Below are positions 51,956 through 64,000 of a stretch of DNA of 64,000 bases, in pieces. A program made the position numbers and the translations under genes. Positions within the stretch are counted from its first letter, which is position 1. Each line of letters begins with the position of its first letter. The stretch spans positions 73,175,821-73,239,820 of the forward strand of contig NC_092346.1 of the NCBI RefSeq assembly GCF_963676685.1, written 5' to 3'. The DNA is from Mytilus edulis. Lineage: Eukaryota; Mollusca; Bivalvia; Mytilida; Mytilidae. The notes below the pieces were generated by a model, which saw nothing but the letters and a program-made list of their open reading frames with translations, was not told where the DNA came from and searched no databases.

Positions 51956-54900
51956 CTACTTTAGTTTTCCCAACCAATGAAAATTGACGGTACTTGTACG
52001 ATGTTGCTTGAGTTTCTTTTCTGTATAGTTAAAAAGGAAAGGAACACGTTGTTTGTGGTCGGATGATTCCATGATATTATGATCGTTGGTCGCAGTGCAC
52101 TTAGACTGACTTGATGATAATGTACATGCTGACACATCAGCTTTAGGCTGACTTGATATTAATGTACATGATGACACAGCGGTTTTAGTCTGACTTGGTG
52201 AAAATGTACATGATGACACAGCGGTTTTAGTCTGACTTGGTAAAATTGTACATGATGATGCAGCGGATTTAGTCTGACTTGGTAAAAATGTACATGATGA
52301 CACAGCGGTTTTAGTCTGACTTGGTGAAAATGTACATGATGACACAGCGGTTTTAGTCTGACTTGATAAAAATGTACATGATGATGCAGCGGATTTAGTC
52401 TCATTTGATGATAGTGTATATCCTGACACAGGTGTTTTAGTATGAATTGCTGACACACCGATTTTACTGTCTAAAATGTCTGTATCTGATTCTAAATTAA
52501 AATCATTAACATCACTAACTAAAGTAGTAGAACCTAAATCGTATTCTTCTCTCTCGGTTTTGATATTACAAATGGTGGTATCCATGGTATTTACAGAACC
52601 GCCCTTTTCTGTATATGTTCTGTTTACATCTATACCTAGAGGAGAATACACACTCTCAACGTCACTTAAAGCTATATTCATTTTCTCTGAATATCCACTG
52701 TCTGTATCACTTAAAAATTTACCACGAGGTGAAAATGCATAACTATGACTTCCTCGTGGTGAATTAAAAGTACTACTAGATTCAATTGAGGAACCGACAC
52801 TTTTTATTTGAGTTGAAAAGGGATCACTCTCTATATAAGGATGTGGAGATAGAATCAACATATCTTTTTCATTTGAAGAACAATTGCTAACAAAATCTCG
52901 TTGTTCAGTTTGTTGATCAACAAAAGAATGCACAGAAGGACCATTTCCAATAAAATGACCACTGTTTTGGGGAATTTTAGTGGCAAGGCCATATCCTCCG
53001 TCATCCGGGTCTCGTTTGATTCTTTTTAATGGCACCATTTCATTGTCATGTTCTTGTAACAAGGAAGTATCTTCGATATATCGAGGTGATTTACCTATTG
53101 AAGCGGACACTTTACCCATTCGGTTATCAATCTCTTTTGATACATCACGGGCATGAATTTTATTTTTCTTAAAATGTATTAAAATGTGGTCTTCTAATTC
53201 TTTCTCTTTTACAAACTTTTTATCGCATATATCACACTGATGTTCTGTAGAAAAATCAGTATTAATAAAAGTTCGTCTATCGACATCGCTGGTCAACGAG
53301 ACTGTTTCATTAAAGTGATAGTCGGGTATGAAAGAATCACGTGCAGGACTATATGTCGTGCCCTCCTTTTCTGATTCCGATGTATCACATGTAGAACTGG
53401 TCATGTGATCAATTCTCACGTGTTCTTCTAATTGTTTTAGTTGAGAAAAAGATTTACCACATGCTTGACAGCAACAAGTTGTAATATTTGAATGAATCAA
53501 AAGATGGCACTTTAAACGTTTAAATTTTGCAAACTTCTCCCCACAAAATGAGCAATCATATATAGTTTTCTTCCTTCTAAACTTGTTAATCATTTCTCTC
53601 TCTGAATGTCTGAGAAAATGTGATTGGAGATCTTTTGAGGTTCTAAACGTGTCACAACAAAGATCGCATTCAAACACTTGACGATTTTCACTTTCTGACA
53701 ATTCCTCAACATTGCTGATTTTTTTCCTGAAATTACTGGCATTTTCGTTCAAGTGAATTTGTTCGTGATCTAATAGAATATTTTTACACAGAAAAATTTC
53801 GCCACATATGCCACAGGCATAAGGACCTCCCGTGTGGTAATTATACTGTTTTGAAAACGATTTACCACCCCCATATTCAAGTTTGCAAATCGTACACGTG
53901 CAAGGTGCATCACCTTGATGTCGAATCAAAGTTTTCGCCATATTGTTTCCTGCAGAACACAGTTTTCTGAATTTATGAGATTCATGCAATTTCGGAATGG
54001 CAGATACGTGACCTGGCAAATTTGAATTTAGCTGCATATTTGTATGAGTTGATTCATGTTCCTTTAAATGGCGTTCGTGGTTAAATCCAGCCCCACATGC
54101 TTTACACTTGTAAGGATATATCCCTATATGAGTCAGAATATGTTGCTCCAGAAGGTTGTCAAACAAAAATTCTTCTCCGCAAACAACACACGTGTAAGGA
54201 TTCTTCGATTCATGAGTTTTTATATGAGTATGTAATGATTTTTCCGTCAGAAACCTTGCATCACAAACATGGCACTGATGATAAAAAATTTCTGCATGTG
54301 TCTTCATATGTTCTAATAGAAACATATTATTAACAAACTTTTTCCCGCAATTATTACATTTATGTTCCGATTCTGCTATAACATGTGTTTTCAAATGTTC
54401 CTGAAGTTCGTGTTTCCATCGAAATTGTAATTTGCATATTTGACAAGTGTTTATGACGAGGACGCTGTTGTGTAGCGTTTCATAGTGAACATTGAGGTAA
54501 TGTTCTGACCAAAATTTTTGTCCACATCTTGCACACTCATAATTCTTTTCTGAAGGATGTGTTCTAGAATGTCGTATCAGAATGTCATATGATCGAAACC
54601 TTTTATTGCATACATCACATTTAAAAGATTTGTTGGCTGATGGGTTAAATTTGATCGTCCGTTTGAAGTTAAGCGGCAACATGGCCGTTTCTTGGTAACT
54701 GTCATCGGAATCAGTAGTTTCTTCGTGATCTTGTTCTTCACGATGGATTGTTTTAATTCTGTTTGCTTTTGATTGACAAACTTTACAGCTACATCGTTTC
54801 TTTATTTTATCCTTACATGTACCAAGATTATACATTGTTCCTGAATGTTTCGGTTGTATTCTCTCTAAACTCGTATCAGATCCGTCAGAAAGTGTAAACG

Positions 54901-55093
54901 GTTCTTCTTTCACAAGAACAGGTATATCCTCATTACTGTCGTTGAGATGTTTGTCTGTTTGGTTTCTTGATTTGAGTTCTGTGTCAGATAAATCACTTGT
55001 TTTAGAATCTTCGTCTGTATTACCATTACAAAGTTTATTTGCTATTAACTCGTTGAATGTGTTTTCGTCCAGATCTTGTAGTTTTGTTTTCAT
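51956..55093 (-). CDS. C2H2 zinc-finger protein, 1045 residues
   Basis: A single long coding exon. A splice acceptor (tattttcag) ends at 55108 and the exon starts at 55107, 14 bases before ATG 55093, so an upstream non-coding exon is likely; the frame continuing 5' of the acceptor is intronic. The acidic N-terminus contains a VKEE sumoylation-type site and a basic CSCKVC patch (about 100-106). C2H2 fingers lie at about residues 159-179, 187-208, 217-237, 246-266, 274-294, 302-322 and 330-350; then a degenerate stretch; then 427-447, 476-496, 514-534, 542-563 and 620-640. The linkers are mostly not the TGEKP type. The C-terminal third is Ser/Thr-rich with an IKTE motif and a 14-residue tandem repeat. 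Probably a nuclear DNA-binding regulator; no specific orthologue recognised. Confidence 0.85.
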   Translation of the reverse strand: MKTKLQDLDENTFNELIANKLCNGNTDEDSKTSDLSDTELKSRNQTDKHLNDSNEDIPVLVKEEPFTLSDGSDTSLERIQPKHSGTMYNLGTCKDKIKKRCSCKVCQSKANRIKTIHREEQDHEETTDSDDSYQETAMLPLNFKRTIKFNPSANKSFKCDVCNKRFRSYDILIRHSRTHPSEKNYECARCGQKFWSEHYLNVHYETLHNSVLVINTCQICKLQFRWKHELQEHLKTHVIAESEHKCNNCGKKFVNNMFLLEHMKTHAEIFYHQCHVCDARFLTEKSLHTHIKTHESKNPYTCVVCGEEFLFDNLLEQHILTHIGIYPYKCKACGAGFNHERHLKEHESTHTNMQLNSNLPGHVSAIPKLHESHKFRKLCSAGNNMAKTLIRHQGDAPCTCTICKLEYGGGKSFSKQYNYHTGGPYACGICGEIFLCKNILLDHEQIHLNENASNFRKKISNVEELSESENRQVFECDLCCDTFRTSKDLQSHFLRHSEREMINKFRRKKTIYDCSFCGEKFAKFKRLKCHLLIHSNITTCCCQACGKSFSQLKQLEEHVRIDHMTSSTCDTSESEKEGTTYSPARDSFIPDYHFNETVSLTSDVDRRTFINTDFSTEHQCDICDKKFVKEKELEDHILIHFKKNKIHARDVSKEIDNRMGKVSASIGKSPRYIEDTSLLQEHDNEMVPLKRIKRDPDDGGYGLATKIPQNSGHFIGNGPSVHSFVDQQTEQRDFVSNCSSNEKDMLILSPHPYIESDPFSTQIKSVGSSIESSSTFNSPRGSHSYAFSPRGKFLSDTDSGYSEKMNIALSDVESVYSPLGIDVNRTYTEKGGSVNTMDTTICNIKTEREEYDLGSTTLVSDVNDFNLESDTDILDSKIGVSAIHTKTPVSGYTLSSNETKSAASSCTFLSSQTKTAVSSCTFSPSQTKTAVSSCTFLPSQTKSAASSCTILPSQTKTAVSSCTFSPSQTKTAVSSCTLISSQPKADVSACTLSSSQSKCTATNDHNIMESSDHKQRVPFLFNYTEKKLKQHRTSTVNFHWLGKLK
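52090..52445 (-). repeat. 42-bp coding tandem repeat in the zinc-finger gene
   Basis: About eight units of a 14-residue repeat (TKTAVSSCTFSPSQ and variants) encoded by a 42-bp unit such as 'tgatgacacagcggttttag' on the plus strand. Near-identical central units suggest recent expansion or length polymorphism. Confidence 0.85.
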
Positions 55094-55107
55094 AGCTGTC
55101 TGAAGAC

Positions 55108-56455
55108 CTGAAAATAAAAAAAGATAGGTCATAAAATGCATGACATGACTAAAATGTTAATCCAATTTTTTTCAGACATGCATAATAAGAAAAGTTGGTA
55201 TAATTCAATGACTTCATTATCAAATATATAAACATATAATTAATTTTTATTATAGATAAATCTCAAATTCTTACTATGAAATATAGTTTTAAAGGTTGCA
55301 TTTCTGTAAATATTGACAATGCAATTTCCCATAGGAACTCCTTTTACGGCTAAAACTGTACCACTTTTACTATGAAGTTTTGAAAAAAATCTTATCCTAG
55401 AATTGAAAGTTCATATGCACCACAATTATTTTTCAAAGGTCAAAATATAGGGCTGTGCGGCATATTTTCAACGTTTATATGCCCTGAACTTCTCAGAGTT
55501 TAAACTTACACTAATTTTCTTAACTACCCCTACCTCGAATGAAAGGTTACCACAGATTTCAATGTAAACAATATGCACGTGTTTATTTACTGGTAACATT
55601 CCCAAGTTCTGTCTCTGCGATATGGAACACAGAGAGCATAACTGGGAACCAGTATGTAAACAAAATGAATTGTCTATGAATATTCAATTACTCCCCAAAA
55701 GAGGCGTGTTTTGAGAAACAGCTGTATTTACAAAAGGCAACCTATAAGGATTATTTTCAATTTGAATAGATTAAAATGAAAGAATAATCAAATCAGTTGT
55801 GGTATTAATCTTAAAACGATGGCAGGAGATATATATGTTAGTTGGAAATAAACTCATCAATTGAATTAGAATCAATTACAGGCAGAGTATTCAATAAGTA
55901 GACATATTTTCTATTTAGTTATTGTTTTACGAAATTTAGCTATTATCCAACATATGATATTGGTCAAAAATCATAATTTGAACCTTCTCCAAAAAATTTG
56001 ACAACACTTAGCTGAATATTTCAACAAACGGTTCTACATTAAAAAAATGAATAAACATCCGAAGTATTTTTTGTCTTTCAAATTCGGTTCTTGACAAACA
56101 TGCATTCATTTCAGGTTCAAAAATATCCATTTGATTTGTTGTTAATTTTTTTTTATTTAAAGCTTACGAAAAGAGATTCTTAATAAAAAAAAAAACCGTA
56201 AAAAAGTTTAATTTCAAACGAATAAAACATTTTCCAAATAAATCTACCCGGGTGCCTAGCATTGGTTTAAGTCAAAGTATCGGTTCACATAGCTATACTT
56301 ACGCTTATTAATCCGAAGTTAAATTATTGACCAACAATTCATTAAAATAAGTAAAATAATATTTACAAATGGAATTTGTGATGATAAATCATTAATAAGA
56401 ATCTGCTTAGCGTTATATAAATACATATATCATAAGTTAACATTATTTACAAAAG
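55108..56455. other. Intron or 5' flank of the zinc-finger gene
   Basis: Begins with the acceptor of the zinc-finger coding exon. No upstream exon or promoter could be identified. AT-rich, with no other feature supported. Confidence 0.5.
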
Positions 56456-57040
56456 ATATAAGAAGATTTGGTATGAGTGTTTATGAGACAACTCTCCATC
56501 CAAGTCACAATGTTTAAAAGTAAATTATAAAAGGTCAAAGTACGATCTTCAACACGAAGCCTTGGATCACACCGAACAGCAAGCTACAAAAGCCCCCCAA
56601 AAAGACCAACTTGTAAAACCATTCAAACAGAAAAACCCGTGAACGGTCTAATCTACATGTATATATAAAAAAAAACGAGAAACACTTATGATCCACATCA
56701 ATACTGAATATCAAGTTCCTGACTATCACTTAACTTACACTGCAAATGTTTGCACCTGTCCTAAGTCAGGAATCTGATGTACAGTAGTTGTCGTTTGTTT
56801 ATGTAATATATACGTGTTTCTCGTTTCTCGTTTTGTTTATATAGATTAGACCGTTGGTTTTCCCGTTTGAATGGCTTTACACTATTAATTTTGGGGCCCT
56901 TTATAGCTTGTTGTTCGGTGTGAGCCAAGGCTCCGTGTTGAAGGCCGTACTTTGACCTGTAATGGTTTACTTTTTAAATTGTTATTTGTATGGAGAGTTG
57001 TCTCATTGGCACTCACACCACATCTTCCTATATCTACTAA
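56456..57040. repeat. Inverted pair of R1 repeats
   Basis: A plus-strand R1 copy (56456-56720, 'agaagatttggtatgagtgt') faces a minus-strand copy (56765-57040, 'actcacaccacatcttccta'). Both retain the 'ccgaacagcaagcta' region. Head-to-head arrangement resembles the complex inverted insertions of Penelope-like elements. Confidence 0.65.
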
Positions 57041-57549
57041 CAGTATTACATAACCAGTTCTGAACATGTTTTTGGAAATTATTTAATCATGAAACTTCAA
57101 AGTGTTAGGTGACTCTATTCCTATAATGAAATGTTACACGAAGTCATTGTTTTCAACAGACATCGGAAGTTTAACCATTAAAAAAGTAATAATATTCATC
57201 ATCAAAGCATCTACACTGTGTAAGAACTTATTATCCTCGAAGTTATGTATATCCCTGCATCAAACACAGATGGTAAATAGAAAGAAAAGTAAACTGTCAT
57301 CTCAACATGAACAGTAAAGGTAAAAATAATATTATTGTTCACTTTTTTTGCAACCGACACTTGAAAAATGATTGAATATTGCAGACAAAAACAAACAAAC
57401 TTTACACACTACATGCATATATTGTCCGGATTAACCATTAATGTAGCTCTATACAGGGGGTGGATTCTTGGCTCACTCTAAACCACATGCACATCTTAAT
57501 ATCATTCTATTATACATTACATTTTGATATTTTATTACTTATAGCATCA
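57041..57549. other. Non-coding stretch
   Basis: A 71-codon frame at 57102-57317 has no motifs. Nothing else noted. Confidence 0.4.
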
Positions 57550-57970
57550 GAGCTACCAACAAAAACTTAAAGTTGAGCAAGGAATCATGAAAATAAGGTC
57601 ACGGTCAGATGAACCTGCCTGAGAGTAATTATACCTAGAAATCATTCCATACCGCAAATATAGTTAATCTATTGCTTATTGTCAGAATAACTAGTATGCA
57701 CGCAAAAAAGTAACTTCCGATTACCAATGAAAAGAAGTTCTAGGTCACATGAACCCTGCAAAACATATATGAAACCTTAAAATTACAAACATTTATAAGC
57801 TAAATATAGATGAAGTATTGCTTAAAGTATCTGTTATGTGGACATCATCTCGAAAACTCGACGTTGACCAATGCTGAAATAGTCCGATGAATGCTGCTAA
57901 ACGGACATTTTTATATTACAAATAATCCATACACAACGAAAGCTTAACATTGATCCATGCGAAAGATTAA
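57550..57970. repeat. Degenerate tandem repeat related to 28180-29130
   Basis: Contains 'catgaaaataaggtcacggt', 'cattccata' and 'atatagttaatctattgctt' in the same order as the array at 28180. About two to three decayed units. Confidence 0.55.
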
Positions 57971-58627
57971 TTTTTTTGTAGTAATCGAAACAGATATGAC
58001 ATCTTCGTGTGTTATTTTATTACTACCCTTCCATTACAAAATGTACTTTTCGATATCTTGTTATCTTTATCGTTTTCATGTTCAGATTTGTTATAACTTG
58101 ATGCATTCATTGAAGTCTGTCAAAATATTATTTACAAAATTAATGTAATAAAATAAGAAAACTAGCGAAATGTTGTTTTAATAGATTTTAATTTATACAG
58201 ACAGACGTATGGAGTTCGATGAAATGTGTAAAAGAAGACACAATAATTAATACATGTAATACGAAACTAAAAAAACCTCATATCACAGTAATAACGTGTC
58301 CTTTCAAACGTAACGAAACTTTTACTACACCTTTTTTTAAATACTTTTTACCTCGTTTTATTGACTTTTTACTTAGTTTTTATTGACTTGACCACGTGAA
58401 TGTTTAAAACATTTAACATTTAACTTATATTGCAGCAATTAAATCTTCAATTGAAAAGACGAAGCTTTGTTAAATGTGGTTAAAACTATGTTTGCTCTCT
58501 TGCTTTTTAAGTTTAATGGTTGGTTGGTTGGTTATTTTGTTCTTACTTCTACAGTCTTACAGTATTTAGGTTCATTCAGTTCTTTGATCATGTTGATTAA
58601 TACACATGTTTTTCATAATCATGCATA
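57971..58627. other. Non-coding AT-rich stretch
   Basis: No gene or repeat supported. Confidence 0.45.
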
Positions 58628-59266
58628 ACATTGAGAATGGAAATTGGGAATGTATTCAAAGACAACAACCTGACCAAAGAGGAGTAGAAAACAATCCAAG
58701 GACACAAATGTGTCTTCAACTCAGCCCCGGAGCGGGCTTCAGCTGGCCCCTCATGAAAAAGTGTACTAGTTCAATAGTTCAAGGAAAATGGACGACCTCC
58801 TAAACTCCGAAAAATACAACTGAATTAAAAAAACAAACAAAATAAAACAACAACATACAAGACTTACAAAGTCCAAAGGATCATAACTTGGGACAGGCGC
58901 AACAATGCGGCGGGGTTAAACATGTATTGTGAGACAAAACCCTCCCATATACCTATGAATAATAAACATTACACAGCAACACGCACAGCAAAAGTTCAGT
59001 TAAAAAGAAGTCCGATGTTAGAAGAAGCTTAATTATATGACAATGATACATACATTAACAAAGGACCTCAAGCACTTATTGGCATGCCAGCTCCATACAT
59101 CAACTAAACTTATTAAAAGAATATGCCTTCATCATATGAAAATTAAGCACAATATTCCCTGTCGATATGGGTTTAGTTTCATACAATCATAAAATATATG
59201 AGAGGAACATTACCCGTATCATGTCAATGACTGATTTTAGAATAAATGTGTTTAATTTCCGATACA
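58628..59266 (-). mobile_element. Naiad-family 3' fragment including a decayed SECIS-like region
   Basis: Matches 18662-19305 throughout and ends just at the reverse transcriptase stop region ('ttccgatac'). The hairpin equivalent to 19181-19246 lies at about 59131-59202, but one quartet strand reads TAAT instead of TGAT and two helix II pairs are lost. Confidence 0.7.
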
Positions 59267-61425
59267 TATATCCAACGCATAACAGAATTATAGACAATTT
59301 GTAAAACTCTAAGCACCGTATTCAGCAGGTTTTGTTTGTTACCCTCCTTTTTCAAAGCTGTATTATACATTAATCAATTAGCCTTCCTTATAAAAAAAAC
59401 CTTTTAGACACGCCTTTTATTATGAAATACAAGTCGAGAGTCGATTTATCTTGGTGGAACAACAGAAAAATCTATAATTCCTGGTCGCCATTGAATTGAG
59501 AAGTCATAGACAAGTTTAAAAATAAAGAATTAATATCGCTTCATGTTATTGTCGATGACATTTTTCAATAAAATATTACATGTACTTACATGGCAGCATT
59601 TTTAGTTAGAAGTTTTTCAAAGTCCTTACAACACATACAGTGTATAATCATAATTATGGTGAAATATTTATTTAAAAATGGCATTTCATAAAGTTTGATT
59701 CCAGTGAACCATATCGAACACGGTTTAGATTTTACTACATGTTTGAAGATAAACATACTGATTGTATTATTAAATCCTTCTATTGATTATCATATTACGA
59801 TGTCACGTCAAAGGTTTCTTTTGAACACTCGGGTAGTACGGCATTTTACGCATCGTTGAACAATATCACCTTTGTTTTATTTGAAGTAAACATTGGTGTA
59901 CTAGAACCAATGAATTCGAGCAAGGTTGCTTTGATTAGAAGGTCATAGAATATAAGTTGGTTTGAAGTAGTAATTATAAATGGTAGCCATAATCTGTAAC
60001 AATATTTCCATTGGAAGAGCAGTATTCGTACAGGGACAGATATTATAGCATTGTTTATAACAAAAGGAATAGGGGCAATTAATAAGGCCTGGTTTTGGCA
60101 CAAGAAAATAAAATGTTTGATATCTATTTCAAATTGGCACATTATGTTTAGAAATGCAAAGGATCAAGAAATATAATTGAAAAACATCACAATTACGTCA
60201 TAATATGTACTAATTTCACAAAAACGATGAAATTACAGAATATATGCAGTTTTCTATCTTTATTTCCATTGAGGAAACATCGTGCGCAGGCAAGAAACAA
60301 CAAAATAATTCAACAGAAGCTTTATTATAAGTATTGAAATAATCTCACCAAATATAAAGTTGTTTCTTGTGTGCGCATATACTTTTTCAATCTAATATAT
60401 AATACTTAAAATTTGATGAAAATGAAGGAAATCACGAAATTTAACAAAATATGCAAATTAAGTCATGATTTGTTTTCATGGTCACTTGTTCAATGTCAAG
60501 TTTGTTTTGATTTTCTAAATACCTTGTACCTTAGTCAAGTTTTCAGTAATTTAAAAAAATTGAATGTATGATAACTTTTAAATTTGCAGTAATTTTTAAG
60601 CCAAATACGGGACTTATTGCACCTACTCTTTTCTTTATGATCCTCTGTTGTTAGGAGCGCATATAGTTTACAACTAAAGCTTTGGATTAGTATTGGTACC
60701 AGCACCCATTTTTTTATAATGATTGCTGTTAATAAGTAGTCCGTACTATAATAAGGGATATAGTTTACTGTGGTTGCTGATTTGCCATGCGTTCTAAAGG
60801 AAAACAATAAGGCTTGAAGACGATAGATAGCAAAGAGACAAAGATACTTCATTTTTTTCTCTCTATTTCATCAATGTCTGGATTCAACAACAAAACAAAG
60901 GACGAGGAATATCCCTTTGATTTTTTTTTATCGAATTATCCCACTGTATGTGAAATTCTTCAATATTCAGTATAATTGGTTAAACATTTCCTGTTTTATT
61001 GAATCTTAACTAGGCGAATATTTGTTTTTCTAACAATGAATGGAAGGTATTTTAGTCAAACTTACAAAAGGACAAAAGCACTCATACAACGTTTTAAACA
61101 GATTTTAACAACTGTTAAAAATAAATAGAAAATGATCGAAATATGTTTCAAGCTAGTTATTGTGAAACCAAATCACTTCTTTTAAATTTTTGCCATATCT
61201 AATTGCTTTTTAACTGCACAGTAAACTTTAAAAATGAAGGATAAGGTGAAGGCAGTTTATTAAAAAAAACATTCAAATGTAATCAGTTGTGCGTGAGATT
61301 GATTTTGTTTGTAAGGTTTTATGACCACAAAACCTCGGAAATTTTGTTGAACAAGAAAGAAATAATGTGCGAGAGAGGAATTATGTTGGTAAAATGGGTG
61401 GTATAACGAAAACGCCTAAATGACA
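59267..61425. other. Non-coding AT-rich stretch
   Basis: Frames of about 100 codons at 59846-60142 and 60535-60852 (minus strand) show no recognisable motifs or splice context. No feature supported. Confidence 0.45.
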
Positions 61426-61426
61426 A

Positions 61427-61545
61427 AGAAGAGGGGGGGCAAGGGGGGTCCCAATAACAGCAAAACAGCAAATTGATTTGGCTCATAACAGATAACAAGG
61501 AATTAAAATGGACAAAAACAGATAACAGTAAATGAAATATTAAAA
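61427..61545. repeat. G-run plus AACAGATAAC repeat, left block
   Basis: 'gaagagggggggcaaggggg' is followed by repeated 'ataacag' words. An inverted G/C-run with a related block is at 63110-63320. Confidence 0.5.
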
Positions 61546-61734
61546 TAATATGGTCTTTGACAAATCAGTATTTCTTATTACGGATATAATCCTTTGTAAT
61601 GCATTCCATTTTCTATGACTATGTTTTTAGTACTAATTCATGTATCTAGAATGTGTTTAAATTACTACCCAATATATTATAATATTTTTTATACGCTCGA
61701 TAACGGAACGTATTATAGTATACTGTTGTCCGTC

Positions 61735-62310
61735 TGTTGTCAACACGTCGGATATTAACTCAAAAACTCTTCAACCAATTTGCATTACACTTTGGGAAAT
61801 TGTTTATATCTATTGACGTCACCTCCCTTTTTTTTTTTTTTTTTTATAAATTTTAGATTTTAAGTTTCTGGTTTTTATTCAATTAAATTGGTGGTTTTTT
61901 CAGTTTTCTGATAATATCTCAAAAATGCTTTCACAAAGCAAGGAAATTTGGTGAATTGTTTATATCTATTAACATGAGGTCACTTTCAATTTATATAAAT
62001 TTTAGATTTTACGTTTCCGAGTTAACGGGTTTTATTATTTAAACTGAAGGGGGGATTTTCCAGTTTTCAGACATTAACACAAAAATGTTTTCAGCAGTTC
62101 TCATGAAACTTTGCTGAAATGTTTATATCTATTGTTGTAAACTCCCTTTCGATTTTTATTAATTTTAGATTTTATGTTATTGAGATAAGGGGTTTTATTC
62201 ATTAGAAAAAGGTGGTATTATCTCGTTTTCAAAAATAACTTAAAAATGCTTTCAGCAGTTCTCATGAAACGTTGGTCACGTTATTGTTTATATATATTGA
62301 CTGAAGCTCC
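61735..62310 (+). repeat. About 160-bp tandem repeat, 3.5 units
   Basis: 'tgtttatatctatt' recurs at about 160-base spacing (near 61801, 61957, 62120 and 62285), with shared 'taaattttagattttaagtt' and 'aaaaatgctttcagcagttc' blocks. Confidence 0.7.
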
Positions 62311-62312
62311 CT

Positions 62313-62726
62313 TTGTTGCTAATAAAAAAAAATGACCTAAAAGAGTTTGAATATTCTGACTTTTTCTAAATGACCATCTAATGAGGTGTGTGAATTTTTC
62401 TTAATAAGACTATGATGCAAAGTGGTATATAGGGTAGAAAAATCAAAAGCACCAATTATAAGCATGCAATTTATCAAGTACTTCGAACGGATTTTGACAC
62501 TCCAAAAGCAATTTATTCCACTATTTTCAAAGGCCTTAATTTGAACAATTTTTTATCAGGTTTTTGATTGTACCAAGTGTACTAGTAAATATAATACATA
62601 GTTTAGTAGGGAAACAATGACTTGAAACGAAATAAATCTTTGTTTGTAATGAGTTATGTGCAGCTTCGGACCCAAGTACATGGTTGGAACTTTCATTGTA
62701 CAATGCATTAGGTTCTGCTTTGAAAA
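62313..62726 (-). pseudogene. Naiad reverse transcriptase fragment
   Basis: Matches 20205-20620 of the large Naiad element ('aaaaaatgacctaaaagagt', 'gcatgcaatttatcaagtac', 'ccaaaagcaatttattccac') with several indels. It covers part of the RT before motif A and is broken by frameshifts. Confidence 0.7.
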
Positions 62727-63109
62727 GAATCAGAGCTGAGTCTATGTACCATATTGTATAAAAGGTTAAGTGGTTGGTAGGACCTAGTCCTTAATTGAGA
62801 TCCTTGTCAGATATTCCTGGCCATATGTTTTCCTTTTTGTTTTTTGTTTTAATTTAATATGTTCGTCGAGGAAACAAGGAACATTATTCTCATACAAAAA
62901 AATAAGATAATTCTAAATACATATTCATAAAAAAAAAATGGAATTTATTACAATGGATAATCACAAGATATACTTGAATTGTCCTGGACCTCACTTCTGT
63001 GATGGGTATGTTAATGGAATCCTTCTCTGAATACGGGACAAACATATTAGTAGTGGTAGACCGGAATGTCCAATGATCTTCAATTTATACCGAATATTGA
63101 CTGTCAAAC
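62727..63109. other. Non-coding stretch
   Basis: No feature supported. Confidence 0.4.
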
Positions 63110-63320
63110 AAAAATGCTAACATTCCAATTTTCAATAACAGTTAACAGCAAATACATTATCACAATAACAGATAACAAAAAATCTAAAAGCCCAATAACA
63201 GCTAACAAAGAATAAGACAATAACAGCTAACAGCAAATATATTTTCAAAATAACAGATAACAAAGAATTAAATTGCCCAATAACAGCATAACAGTTAAAC
63301 CCCTTGCCCCCCCTCAAAGA
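63110..63320. repeat. AACAGATAAC/AACAGCTAAC repeat, right block
   Basis: About ten 'ataacagctaac'/'ataacagataac' words with A-rich spacers, ending in 'ccccttgccccccctcaaag', the inverse of the G-run at 61430. Confidence 0.6.
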
Positions 63321-64000
63321 AGTTATCCGAAGTTTCATTGAACGGGAAAATTAAGTTGTTAACTCTAAACACATACAATAACATGTGATCCTTTAAAAAA
63401 ACAGGAAACAGCGTGTTTTCGTCAACAAATGTGGTAGATAAAATGAAAAGATGAAAAAGTATATGCCAACCAAATATTAATGTGGATATGATACTTGTAA
63501 TGTGTCAACCCAAATATTAATTCAATTTTGACAAACTTTTTAGGACGTCAGTAAAGTATTTAATTTTAATGATTATTTCAAGTATCACTGTACTATAGAT
63601 CCAACCATTGGTAGTCATATAAGCTCATCTTTATAATAGACATGGTTTCAATTGTTCATGGAAGATATTTAGTTTACTATAAGAACTAACTGCAAATATT
63701 AAGCTCTCATGCATGTCATTTTAAATACTTGGGGTATTATAAATAGTAACGTCATTCAAATTTTATTTCAGTAATGCTATTCCTGTCTTCACATAAAAAG
63801 AAGATGTTTTATGGCGCCAGAAAACATAAAAGTATAAATAAATTTGGTGTATTTACTGTTTTCTGATTGGTTAAAAGTATTAGTTTTATTTTCAATGTTG
63901 TCAATTTTTATGGCGACACGCCCACTCTGACGTTGTGTATTCATACGCCAACATGTGTGTACGTTGTTATTGTTAATATAAATAATATAAAAAGTTCTTT
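63321..64000. other. Non-coding AT-rich stretch
   Basis: No gene or repeat supported up to the window end. Confidence 0.45.

Overview
The window is eukaryotic, AT-rich, intron-rich and full of repeats. The repeat content points to a bivalve mollusc, most likely a marine mussel (Mytilidae): Naiad-type Penelope-like elements, tRNA-derived bivalve SINEs, hammerhead-bearing repeats and TTAA-flanked MITEs. Three host genes can be modelled by hand from splice sites, reading-frame phase and protein motifs.

(1) Plus strand, 4501-25348: a 15-exon gene whose phases all agree and give 660 residues. It encodes a signal peptide, a short Arg/Gly/Tyr linker, a SUEL/rhamnose-binding-lectin domain, seven EGF domains (one per exon) and a complete trypsin-like serine protease, so it looks like a secreted, carbohydrate-targeted protease zymogen. 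(2) Minus strand, 38384-29718: a 9-exon Rab32/38-family GTPase of 220 residues ending in Cys-Cys, with His in place of the catalytic switch II Gln. (3) Minus strand, 55093-51956: a 1045-residue protein with about 12 C2H2 zinc fingers and a 42-bp tandem repeat coding its C-terminal region.

The most interesting mobile element lies antisense in intron 10 of gene 1 (about 18662-22400). It is a Naiad-like retroelement (GIY-YIG nuclease, CxC linker, reverse transcriptase). One reading frame runs from about 22165 to a TAA at 19298 and is broken only by four UGA codons, apparently at positions where relatives carry Cys. A SECIS-like hairpin (19246-19181) lies about 50 nt after the TAA. Together these suggest UGA is read as selenocysteine. 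Further 3' pieces of the same family lie at 1617-2045, 43886-44392, 58628-59266 and 62313-62726.

A second composite structure is at 42212-46115. A tRNA-derived SINE appears to be split by a 3.58-kb element with terminal inverted repeats (42377-45960). That element carries a decayed gene of an uncharacterised Cys-rich/CXC-type family, and a Naiad 3' fragment has inserted into the decayed gene.

The remaining sequence is repeats and unannotatable AT-rich DNA: MITEs and fold-back elements, a hAT-like element with an 8-bp target duplication in a Rab32 intron, minisatellites (21, 42, 52, 63 and 160 bp units) and hammerhead ribozyme remnants. Exon coordinates were derived by hand from GT/AG sites and phase. 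No transcript or database evidence was available.
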